Assembly (NCBI GenBank): GCA_028288775.1
Contig: JAQGHP010000180.1
Coordinates: 1-21,062, forward strand
Direction: 5' to 3'
DNA: 21,062 nucleotides
Origin: Phycisphaerales bacterium
GTDB taxonomy: Bacteria; Planctomycetota; Phycisphaerae; Tepidisphaerales; Tepidisphaeraceae
In this document: positions 1-6,426 of the stretch, in pieces
Layout: the number at the start of each line of letters is the position of its first letter
Numbering within the stretch: position 1 is the stretch's first letter
The notes under the pieces: generated by a model
Database searches by the model: none
The model's input: the letters and a program-made list of their open reading frames with translations, nothing else
Told to the model about the DNA's origin: nothing
Position numbers and translations under genes: made by a program

Positions 1-360
1 CGGAGCCAGGTCACCAACCGCGAGATGCGGGCGATGGACAACTCCACGATCCGCTACTTCCTGCGCAAGCAGGTGCTCGCCGAGCAGGCGCACCCGGGGA
101 CGAATGACATGAGCCCCCCAGCGTCGGTGCCGATCGATCCGCCGTCCGCGTCCCAGCCCGCGGCCCAGGCCGTGAAGCCTGCAGACCGGGCGGAAGCCTT
201 CGCGCCGAAGTTCAGTGAGCCGACGACCGGCCCCGCCGAGCCGGCCAAGTCCGCGGTCGCCGCGGCGCCCGCGACTCACCCGGCCACCTCGCCGGCAACG
301 CCGACGAACGTCGCCGACACCGATACCTCGCCCGCGTTTCCCGATACGGAGGGCAAATGA
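1..360 (+). CDS. 3' end of an unrecognised protein with a Pro/Ala-rich tail (5' partial)
   Basis: The frame is open from the first base and ends at TGA 358-360, so the real start lies outside the window. The first 30 or so visible residues are mixed and charged (RSQVTNREMRAMDNSTIRYF and on through a LRKQVLAEQ stretch) and look like the end of a folded or helical domain. The remaining 85 or so residues are rich in Pro, Ala, Thr and Ser and look disordered, like a linker or tail. I do not recognise the family. The internal ATG at base 25 is probably not the start, because the protein-like sequence continues upstream of it. Two palindromic elements follow the stop at once, so transcription may end here before the TPR lipoprotein gene. 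Confidence 0.55.
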   Translation, partial: RSQVTNREMRAMDNSTIRYFLRKQVLAEQAHPGTNDMSPPASVPIDPPSASQPAAQAVKPADRAEAFAPKFSEPTTGPAEPAKSAVAAAPATHPATSPATPTNVADTDTSPAFPDTEGK

Positions 361-372
361 AGGGCACGCGAA

Positions 373-423
373 TGTGGTGCAGCTTTCAGGCTGCGAATGC
401 AGGCTAAAAGCCTGCGCCACAAA
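373..423. repeat. Palindromic intergenic element, family A, copy 1
   Basis: The outer arms TGTGGTGCAG and CTGCGCCACA are inverted. Inside are two small dyads with the cores CTTTCAGGCTG and GCAGGCTAAAAGCCTGC. The element begins 13 bases after the preceding stop. A related copy lies at 18905-18956, also just after a stop. It is seen directly in sequence. Its role is unknown; it could act as a bidirectional terminator or mRNA 3'-end stabiliser. Confidence 0.8.
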
Positions 424-462
424 GTACGAATCGCGCACGTCATGTAGTGCGCAGCGGATATC

Positions 463-505
463 GCTGAAGGCTGAGCGGGCGACCATCGTCCGCTCAGTCT
501 TCAGC
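463..505. repeat. 16-bp stem hairpin downstream of the first gene
   Basis: Left arm 463-478 (GCTGAAGGCTGAGCGG) pairs with right arm 490-505 (CCGCTCAGTCTTCAGC) around an 11-base loop. The only non-Watson-Crick position would be G-U in RNA. No T-run follows, so it is not a classical intrinsic terminator. It sits between the first gene and the TPR gene and could still end or protect the upstream transcript. Confidence 0.7.
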
Positions 506-557
506 TTCAGGGCCGCCGTGTGGAATGCGATTTGGCATTATTGCGGAGTTTGTAACC

Positions 558-1763
558 ATGCTCAGAAAGTCATCCCTCTCGCTGATCTGCTCCCTACTCG
601 CGCTCGCGATAGCGGGCTGCGGCCCCAACAAAAAAGACCCGACCGCGCGCGAGCAAGCCAACCGCGAGTGGAACTCCGCCCGCGCCAACGTGCTCGGCAG
701 CCTCGCCACCGACCAGTACAAATCGGGCAATCTCGACAAGGCTCGCGAGACGCTCCACGAGGCCCTCAAGCTCATGCCCGACAGCGCCCCGCTGCACATC
801 CTGTCGGCGAAGGTCGCCATCGAAAGCGGCCAGGTCGAGCTGGCCGAGCAGGAGCTCAAGCTCGCCCGCGAGCACGCGCCGAATGACGCCGAGGCCTACT
901 ACCTCAGCGGCGTCGTCTACCAGCGCTGGCAGAAGCCGCAGACCGCTTACGAATTTTACAAGCAGGCATACGAACGTTCACCGGCCGAGCTGCCTTACCT
1001 CCTTGCGGAGTCGGAAATGCTCGTGGCGATGGACCGCATGCCCGAGGCGATGGAACTGCTCCAGGGAAAAGTCACGTACTTCGAGCACAGCGGCGCGATC
1101 CGCGACGCGGTCGGCCAAATGCTGATGCAGAGCGGCCATGCCAAAGAAGCGGCGACGATGTTCCGCGAGGCGAGCATCCTCTCGGAAAATGAGGCCGCCA
1201 TCCGCGAGCGCCTCGCGCTCGCCCTGTACGCCGACAAGAATTACCTGGAATGCTCGGAAGTGCTCTCCCGCCTCGTGCAGGACGCCCCGTACAACAAGCG
1301 CGCCGACCTCTTCGCGATCCTCGGCGACTGCCAGCTTCAGGCGAATCACACCCGCGAAGCGCGCATCACCTTTGAGACCGCCACGCAGCTCGACCCCTAC
1401 TCGGTGAACGCTTGGCAGAGCCTGGGCCGCGCCGCGATGGAATCGGGCGACCTGAAACGCGCTGACCTCTCACTCACCCACGCCATCGCCCTGGACCACA
1501 CCCGCGCCGAGACGCACCTGCTGCTGGGCTACGTGCGCGTCCGACAAAATCGCTTCCAGGACGCTTTGACGTCGTTCCAGAAGGCGGCAGCACTGGAGCC
1601 GGGCGACACCGTCACCCTCTGCATGGTCGGCTACGCGCTCGAAAAGCTCGGCCGCTCAGGCGAAGCCCTTCAATACTACTCCCGCGCGCTGCGGATCAAA
1701 CCGGGCGACGAAATGGCGTCACAGCTCATGGCCGGTATCAATTTGCACGATCACAAGGAGTAG
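558..1763 (+). CDS. TPR-repeat lipoprotein
   Basis: The predicted product is 401 aa. It opens with a lipoprotein signal (MLRKSSLS, hydrophobic core, lipobox IAGC with Cys21), so it is probably exported and membrane-anchored. From about residue 40 to the end it consists of roughly ten helix-turn-helix TPR units, recognisable by repeats such as AYYLSGVVYQ, LLLGYVRVRQNRFQDAL and the final YALEKLGRSGEALQYY. TPR arrays bind other proteins, so a scaffold in an envelope or secretion complex is likely, but the partner is unknown. The ATG at 558 is chosen over an in-frame ATG at 525 because GGAG at 545-548 lies 9 bases before it and the signal peptide begins there. The histidine kinase gene follows 177 bases later, beyond a heptamer repeat. 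Confidence 0.9.
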   Translation: MLRKSSLSLICSLLALAIAGCGPNKKDPTAREQANREWNSARANVLGSLATDQYKSGNLDKARETLHEALKLMPDSAPLHILSAKVAIESGQVELAEQELKLAREHAPNDAEAYYLSGVVYQRWQKPQTAYEFYKQAYERSPAELPYLLAESEMLVAMDRMPEAMELLQGKVTYFEHSGAIRDAVGQMLMQSGHAKEAATMFREASILSENEAAIRERLALALYADKNYLECSEVLSRLVQDAPYNKRADLFAILGDCQLQANHTREARITFETATQLDPYSVNAWQSLGRAAMESGDLKRADLSLTHAIALDHTRAETHLLLGYVRVRQNRFQDALTSFQKAAALEPGDTVTLCMVGYALEKLGRSGEALQYYSRALRIKPGDEMASQLMAGINLHDHKE

Positions 1764-1900
1764 GGAGGAGGACTGAGGTCTGAGGACTGAGGACTGAGGA
1801 TCTGAAAGTCGATGCGCCCCAAAAATTGTAGGATGTGCGACTTCCACGCTTACTACTTTCCTCCTCAATCCTTAGTCCTCAGTCCTCAGTCCTTCCTCCC
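1764..1900. repeat. Heptanucleotide repeat pair in inverted arrangement (GAGGACT / CTCAGTC)
   Basis: Immediately after the TPR stop, units of the form GAGGACT run in exact 7-base steps from 1768 to about 1802. From 1864 to 1898 the complementary units CTCAATC, CTTAGTC, CTCAGTC, CTCAGTC and CTTCCTC run in the same 7-base phase. The arms can pair across a loop of about 60 bases. This is a direct sequence observation. It resembles in form the short tandemly repeated heptamers described in cyanobacteria; function is unknown. Confidence 0.85.
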
Positions 1901-1940
1901 TCCCCGTGTCTTCCGGACGTGAAAATGCAACGGAGCGTGC

Positions 1941-3356
1941 GTGCCCAGCCTCAGGACCCTCTACACTCTTTCGCTGACTGCCCTGGGGTTCGGGGCCGCT
2001 TTGGCGGCGGCGGGCGCGGCGGGGTTTGAGGGCCGCTTGCTCCGGTACGGCGGGGAAGGCTTGCTGATTCTGGGAGGGATCGGTGTAGCCGCGACCGTCG
2101 CGCTCATGCGGCGAAGTTGTGACCGACTTGCCAACGACGTATCCCGCCCCGGCGCACTTACCGCACCCGGCGGCGTCACCGCAACCGATACCGGTTTTCC
2201 CTTTCTCACCCGCGCCACGTCGGCGGTGCTGGAGGCGGCGGAACGCGCCGTCGCCGAGGCCCGCCTGCAAGCCAAAGAGCTTGAAATTCGCCTCAAAGTC
2301 GCCACCGCGGAGCGGCAACACGCCCAGGCAATCCTCTACAGCATTTCCGACGCGGTGCTCGTCACCGATCCGTTTGACGAGCTGGTTCTCGCCAACGAAT
2401 CTGCTGCCCGCACGTTCGACTTCGACCTGGCCAGCTCCGGCCACTCTCCCGTGGATCGCGTGCTGCGCGATCCGAAAATGATCGCGCTGATCCGCGAGAT
2501 GCGCCAGAGCCACAGCCGCACCGGCCGGCGGATCGTCGAGCACGAGGTGCGCAACGCCGCCGAGAGCCGCACGTTCAAGGTCACCCTTTCGAGCATCAGC
2601 GACGGCGACGTCCCCGCGGGCGTGGTGGCCGTTCTGCACGATGTCACGCGCGAGCGTGAAGTGTCGGAGATGAAGAACGATTTCGTCTCGATGGTGAGCC
2701 ACGAGCTGCGCACGCCGCTGGCGAGCATTCGGGCCTATGTGGAAATGCTCATCGACGGCGAAGCGGATGACGTGAAGACCCAGCGCGAGTTTTACGACGT
2801 CATTCAAAACGAGGCCAACCGCCTGGGCCGGCTAATCGACAACATCCTGAACATCTCGCGGATCGAATCGGGGCTGGTGCGCGTGAACAAGCAGGCACAG
2901 AGCCTGAGCGTGATCGTGAAGGACGCGATGGAGGTGATCGCGCCGCAGGCAAAGCAGAAGCAGATCGTCATTACCGAGGAACTCACTCCCGTTTTTTATC
3001 AGACGTTCGCCGACCGCGACATGCTGTACCAGGCGGTGCTGAATCTGCTGAGCAACGCCGTGAAATATACCCCGGCGGGGGGGGCGATTACGGTGGAAAT
3101 ATCGGTGGACGAGCCACAAAAAAAGGTGCTCACCCGAATTTCCGACACGGGAGTGGGGATTCCCCCCAAGGACCTCCCGTTTGTGTTCGATAAGTTTTAT
3201 AGATCAGAAGCCAATAGCCGCATGGCGCCGGGCACCGGCCTGGGGCTCTCGCTCGTCAAGCACATCGTCGAAGCCGTCCACCACGGCCGGATGTTCGTCG
3301 AAAGCCACGTCGGCAAAGGAAGCTGCTTCGGGTTCGAAATGGATTTGTGTGAATGA
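1941..3356 (+). CDS. Membrane sensor histidine kinase with PAS domain
   Basis: 471 aa. Two hydrophobic segments (about 7-29 and 38-56) with almost no external loop suggest membrane anchoring. A coiled linker (95-130) leads to a PAS domain at about 128-240. The HisKA domain carries SHELRTPL with the likely phospho-acceptor His254. The HATPase domain shows NLLSNAVKYTP (N-box), DTGVGIP (402-408) and GTGLGLS (431-437), so all catalytic boxes are intact. The start is GTG at 1941, with GGAG at 1932-1935 five bases upstream; the nearby ATG at 1925 is in another frame. The receiver gene 77 bases downstream is the obvious partner. With little extracytoplasmic sequence, the PAS domain is the likely sensor; its ligand is not evident. 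Confidence 0.93.
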   Translation: MPSLRTLYTLSLTALGFGAALAAAGAAGFEGRLLRYGGEGLLILGGIGVAATVALMRRSCDRLANDVSRPGALTAPGGVTATDTGFPFLTRATSAVLEAAERAVAEARLQAKELEIRLKVATAERQHAQAILYSISDAVLVTDPFDELVLANESAARTFDFDLASSGHSPVDRVLRDPKMIALIREMRQSHSRTGRRIVEHEVRNAAESRTFKVTLSSISDGDVPAGVVAVLHDVTREREVSEMKNDFVSMVSHELRTPLASIRAYVEMLIDGEADDVKTQREFYDVIQNEANRLGRLIDNILNISRIESGLVRVNKQAQSLSVIVKDAMEVIAPQAKQKQIVITEELTPVFYQTFADRDMLYQAVLNLLSNAVKYTPAGGAITVEISVDEPQKKVLTRISDTGVGIPPKDLPFVFDKFYRSEANSRMAPGTGLGLSLVKHIVEAVHHGRMFVESHVGKGSCFGFEMDLCE

Positions 3357-3362
3357 AGGGTA

Positions 3363-3433
3363 GTTGCTGGTTGTTGGCTGCTGGTTGCTAGTGAAGACGC
3401 AACCAGCAACTGGCAACTGGCAACCAGCAACTT
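3363..3433. repeat. Heptanucleotide inverted repeat (GTTGCTG / CAACCAG) abutting a start codon
   Basis: Four 7-base units (GTTGCTG, GTTGTTG, GCTGCTG, GTTGCTA; 3363-3390) are followed by a 9-base spacer. Five complementary units (CAACCAG, CAACTGG, CAACTGG, CAACCAG, CAACTTA; 3400-3434) follow, the last one ending on the A of the next gene's ATG. The arms could form a hairpin of about 28 pairs with a few mismatches. It fills nearly the entire gap between the kinase and its response regulator, including the place where a ribosome binding site should be. Confidence 0.88.
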
Positions 3434-3820
3434 ATGAATGAAAATGAAAAGACAATCCTCGTCGCCGATGACGAATCGCACATCCTCAACGTCGTGTCGT
3501 TGAAGCTGCGGAACGCGGGGTTCCGCGTGCTGACCGCAACGGACGGACAGGAGGCGCTGGAAGTCGCGCTGCTGGAGCGGCCGGACCTGCTCATCACCGA
3601 TTACCACATGCCGCTGCTCTCGGGGCTTGAGCTCTGCCAGCGCCTGCGGCAAGAGTGCGCGGCCATCCCCGCGATCATGCTCACCGCCCGCGGGTACAAC
3701 CTCGAACCCGAAGATACCGCCCGCAGCGGCATCCTTCGCATGGTGAGCAAGCCCTTCAGCCCCCGGCAGCTTCTGGCAACCGTGCAGGAGGTTCTGGCCG
3801 AAACAGCCGTCGCGGCTTAA
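3434..3820 (+). CDS. Receiver-only response regulator
   Basis: 128 aa consisting of a single REC domain of the CheY type. The acidic pair Asp12-Asp13, phospho-acceptor Asp56 (in ITDYHMP), Thr84 (in MLTARG) and Lys106 followed by Pro are all present, so it should be phosphorylatable. No output domain is attached; it probably acts by protein contact or as a phosphorelay intermediate. It follows the PAS kinase and precedes the HD-GYP gene by 49 bases, suggesting that it couples the kinase to c-di-GMP breakdown (inference). No Shine-Dalgarno sequence is visible: the bases before ATG are the heptamer repeat. Confidence 0.92.
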   Translation: MNENEKTILVADDESHILNVVSLKLRNAGFRVLTATDGQEALEVALLERPDLLITDYHMPLLSGLELCQRLRQECAAIPAIMLTARGYNLEPEDTARSGILRMVSKPFSPRQLLATVQEVLAETAVAA

Positions 3821-3869
3821 CCGCGGCAGGCTGATGGGCCTTTGAGTTTCTTACGACGCTGATTTCACT

Positions 3870-5555
3870 ATGACGTTGGGCATCGAGAAAATCTCCGCCG
3901 CACATCCGCAACGGCCCCCGGCCGTTCCCGCTGTGACTCTCGAAAGCCTCGCCGGCCGCTTCCAGCCCGGCGGACTCTTTCTCCTCGCGCTGGGCCCCGA
4001 TGGCTCGCTGACCTGGCACGACTCCAACGCCGGCGCGTTCTTTCTCCGTTATGCATTGCCCATCCTGCGCAATCCCGCCCCGCACGGCCAGGATCCCCGC
4101 GCGGAGTTGATCCGGGTAAACGGCGCAGTCTCCGTCCATCGCCCCGTGCCCGGCATCATCGCAGCAGCGTTCCCGTGGTCCGAACGGCGGCAGAGCCAGG
4201 GCACCCTCCTGCTCGCGGCACGCGAAGAGTCCTTCTCCTTGAGCGAAGACGTGCTCCGCCATTGCGGCCGCCTGGGCCTCGATAGCGCATGGCTCGCAAC
4301 CCAGGCCGGCGAATTACCCGCGTACACCGAGGTCTCGCTCCAACGGCAAGCCCGGCTGCTCCTGGCCTCGCTGCGCGACCAGCTTCGCGTCGCCGGCCTC
4401 GAGCAGGAACTTACCAGCATCTCCGAACAGCTCGCCTCGACCTACGAGGAATTAAGCCTCATCTACCAGGTCAGCGGCGGCATGCGCGTCAACCGCAGCG
4501 CCAGCGACTTTTTCAAATCCACCTGCCTCGAAGTGCTCCAAGTCATGGGCATGCGGGGCGTGGGCGTCATGCTCCACACCGAAGGCCACCGGAAAATTGA
4601 GCCGGTGATCTATGGCCAGGTCGCGCTGCCGCCGGCCTTGCTGCATCGCCTGGGCGCTGAGCTTTTCCCGCTGATCCGCGAGCGCAAGTCGCCGCTGCTT
4701 ATCACCGACCTTGCCGCCGACAAGCACTTTCCCTGGCTCGCCGGGCACGCCAGCCAACTCCTGGCCGTACCGCTCCAGCGGTACGACCAGACGCTCGGCT
4801 GCCTCTTCGCGTTCGACAAGGAGGCCGGCGAGTTCGACTCCGCGGACGCCAAGCTGCTCAACTCCATCGCCAACGAGTCGGCCATCTATCTCGAGAATTC
4901 GCGCCTGTTCGAGGACGTGCATGGCCTGATGATGGGCCTGTTGCATAGCCTCACCAGCGCGGTTGACGCAAAGGACGCCTACACCTGCGGCCACAGTGAG
5001 CGCGTGGCGCTGCTCAGCCGCCATCTCGCCCAGCGATCGGGCCTGAGCGACCACGATGTCGAGCAGGTGTACATGGCCGGGCTGCTCCATGACGTCGGAA
5101 AGATCGGCGTGCCCGAAAGCGTCTTGCAGAAGACCGGTAAGCTCACGCCGGAAGAATTCGACCAGATGAAGAAGCACCCGGAAATCGGCGCGCGCATTCT
5201 TCAGGACGTGCGCCAAATCAAGCAGATCATCCCCGGCGTACTGCACCACCACGAGCGCTTCGACGGAAAAGGCTACCCCGCCGGCCTGGCCGGGGCGGAC
5301 ATCCCGTTGATGGGCCGCATCATCTGCCTTGCCGATTGCTTCGATGCCATGACCAGCAACCGCACGTACCGCAAGGCGCTCCCGCTGGAAGTGGCGATGA
5401 TCGAAATCCGCCGTTGCTCCGGCACCCAATTCGACCCCGCCCTCGCCGAAGCCTTCCTGAGCTCCACCGGCGACTTCTACCGCGACCTCCTGCGCAATCA
5501 CCAGGAAAAGTCGAAGAAGCTGATTGATTTGCAGGAAACGCTGCGCCTGGCTTAG
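3870..5555 (+). CDS. GAF and HD-GYP domain cyclic-di-GMP phosphodiesterase
   Basis: 561 aa, apparently soluble. Residues 1-150 match no domain I recognise. A short helical stretch (155-200, LEQELTSISEQLASTYEEL) leads to a GAF-type sensor at about 205-345. The HD-GYP domain follows (about 355-530) with CGHSERVALL, LLHDVGKIGVP (HD at 407-408) and HHHERFDGKGYP (459-470), plus LADCFDAMTSNRTYR. These are the metal-binding and GYP signatures, all intact, so hydrolysis of c-di-GMP is the likely activity. No receiver is fused, but a free receiver is encoded just upstream. No strong ribosome binding site is seen before ATG 3870, so the exact start is less certain than the frame. Confidence 0.92.
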   Translation: MTLGIEKISAAHPQRPPAVPAVTLESLAGRFQPGGLFLLALGPDGSLTWHDSNAGAFFLRYALPILRNPAPHGQDPRAELIRVNGAVSVHRPVPGIIAAAFPWSERRQSQGTLLLAAREESFSLSEDVLRHCGRLGLDSAWLATQAGELPAYTEVSLQRQARLLLASLRDQLRVAGLEQELTSISEQLASTYEELSLIYQVSGGMRVNRSASDFFKSTCLEVLQVMGMRGVGVMLHTEGHRKIEPVIYGQVALPPALLHRLGAELFPLIRERKSPLLITDLAADKHFPWLAGHASQLLAVPLQRYDQTLGCLFAFDKEAGEFDSADAKLLNSIANESAIYLENSRLFEDVHGLMMGLLHSLTSAVDAKDAYTCGHSERVALLSRHLAQRSGLSDHDVEQVYMAGLLHDVGKIGVPESVLQKTGKLTPEEFDQMKKHPEIGARILQDVRQIKQIIPGVLHHHERFDGKGYPAGLAGADIPLMGRIICLADCFDAMTSNRTYRKALPLEVAMIEIRRCSGTQFDPALAEAFLSSTGDFYRDLLRNHQEKSKKLIDLQETLRLA

Positions 5556-5556
5556 A

Positions 5557-5599
5557 AGTGCTGAGTGCTGAGGCGGAGGAGCCAGAAGCCAGGAGCCAG
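5557..5599. repeat. Two short heptamer runs (AGTGCTG and GAGCCAG)
   Basis: Two bases after the HD-GYP stop, AGTGCTG occurs twice in a row (5557-5570). After eight intervening bases, GAGCCAG, AAGCCAG and GAGCCAG follow at exact 7-base steps (5579-5599). The unit sequences differ from the other arrays of the window but keep the same period. Confidence 0.75.
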
Positions 5600-5654
5600 T
5601 AGAAGAGCGCACGGAGACGGGCGCTGGCTGCGGTGAGGTAAGCCGAACCGAGGT

Positions 5655-5686
5655 CCGAGTCTACTCATTACCGAGTCTACTCATTC
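5655..5686. repeat. 16-bp tandem duplication
   Basis: CCGAGTCTACTCATTA at 5655-5670 is repeated at 5671-5686 with only the last base changed to C. It lies in the 273-base spacer between the HD-GYP and STAS genes. It could be a replication-slippage product or a paired binding site; nothing in the sequence decides. Confidence 0.8.
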
Positions 5687-5752
5687 ACGCCGGGTACGAG
5701 CGACAGCGAGGCCCCGGATTCTTCGGAGTCCAGGGTTCTACGGTCCACGAAA

Positions 5753-5780
5753 TCTGCATTCTGCACTTACGCATTATCGG
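5753..5780. repeat. Degenerate heptamer run (TCTGCAT type)
   Basis: TCTGCAT, TCTGCAC, TTACGCA and TTATCGG follow each other in 7-base steps. The first two are nearly identical; the last two have decayed or are chance. It lies about 50 bases upstream of the STAS gene. Confidence 0.55.
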
Positions 5781-5828
5781 TCTCACTCCAAACGCCAGCC
5801 GCACTGTGATCTGGTCGATAAGTCAGCT

Positions 5829-6158
5829 ATGCCCGTTACCTGCGACGAATACAACGGCGTGTCCGTCGTAACCCTTAAAGGCGATCTATCCGCCCTCGAG
5901 GCTGCGGCGCTCCGCGACACGCTCGCGAACCGCGCCAAACGACCGAACGTTGTGATCGACCTGGAGGCTTGCCATTTCATCGCCAGCGTCGGCCTCGAAG
6001 CACTATTGGACGCACTGCGAACCTGCGAGCAACGCGGCGGACGCGTCATGCTCGCCGGCCTCGACGCCAATTGCCTAAAAGTCCTGCAAATCACCCGACT
6101 CGATCACCGCTTCGAATGCCATTCGGAATTGGCGTCGGCCCTCAAGGTGATGACGTGA
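5829..6158 (+). CDS. STAS-domain protein, anti-sigma-factor antagonist-like
   Basis: 109 aa, the full length of a stand-alone STAS domain. It begins with a typical strand pattern (GVSVVTLKGDLSALEAAAL) and has VVIDLEACHFIASVGLEALL at the conserved phosphorylation loop. Ser53 aligns with the serine phosphorylated in SpoIIAA/RsbV, but the usual preceding Asp is Ala52 and the following Ser/Thr is Val54. Such proteins are switched by a serine kinase of the RsbW type; none is visible here. Its location after an HD-GYP gene suggests partner switching within the same signalling cluster (inference). No clear ribosome binding site precedes ATG 5829. Confidence 0.85.
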   Translation: MPVTCDEYNGVSVVTLKGDLSALEAAALRDTLANRAKRPNVVIDLEACHFIASVGLEALLDALRTCEQRGGRVMLAGLDANCLKVLQITRLDHRFECHSELASALKVMT

Positions 6159-6203
6159 TTGAGCAGGAGCCAGTGAAGAACCGCCAAGGTGGTACGCGAA
6201 TTA

Positions 6204-6349
6204 CTCCCTCTCCCTCGTACTCGGGGGAGAGGGCAGGGGTGAGGGGCCGAGCGTGAGATTGCGTTGATTGCAATGAGAGCGCAACTCGACGCTCCGCCCC
6301 TCACCCTCCGTCCCCTCTCCCCCGAGTACGAGGGAGAGGGGACGGAGGG
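6204..6349. repeat. Composite palindrome, family B (two inverted copies)
   Basis: Copy one (6204-6247) has the core CTCTCCCTCGTACTCGGGGG followed by AGAGGG and a GGTGAGGGGC tail. Copy two (6296-6349) is its inverse, starting CCCCTCACC with core CTCCCCCGAGTACGAGGGAG. Between them GAGCGTGAGATTGCG (6248 onward) and CGCAACTCGACGCTC are also partly complementary, so nearly the whole 146 bases is one nested dyad. It lies 45 bases after the STAS stop. The same family recurs at 19787-19830 and 19972-20017. It resembles REP/BIME-type elements in form. Confidence 0.85.
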
Positions 6350-6383
6350 TTCATGGTGCGTTTAGCGTAACTGTCCGCAGTAG

Positions 6384-6420
6384 CAACTAACAACTAACAA
6401 CTGACAACGGATAACTGACC
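6384..6420. repeat. Heptamer run (CAACTAA / CAACTGA)
   Basis: CAACTAA, CAACTAA, CAACTGA, CAACGGA and TAACTGA occur at exact 7-base steps from 6384 to 6418. The run ends 8 bases before the ATPase start codon, so it occupies the expected leader and ribosome-binding region of that gene. Confidence 0.8.
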
Positions 6421-6426
6421 AAAGAC

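Noticed and set aside
215..886. 223-codon plus-strand frame overlapping the first two genes
   Set aside because: It is Arg/Pro-rich, runs through palindromic repeats, and overlaps the signal peptide and TPR region of a better supported gene.
1872..2807. 311-codon minus-strand frame opposite the PAS kinase
   Set aside because: It is antisense to a complete histidine kinase and starts or ends within repeats.
1764..3433. Heptamer arrays considered as CRISPR
   Set aside because: Units are 7 bp with no unique spacers, and no cas gene is present.
4452..5612. 386-codon minus-strand frame opposite the HD-GYP gene
   Set aside because: The plus-strand gene has intact GAF and HD-GYP motifs; the minus frame has no recognisable motif.
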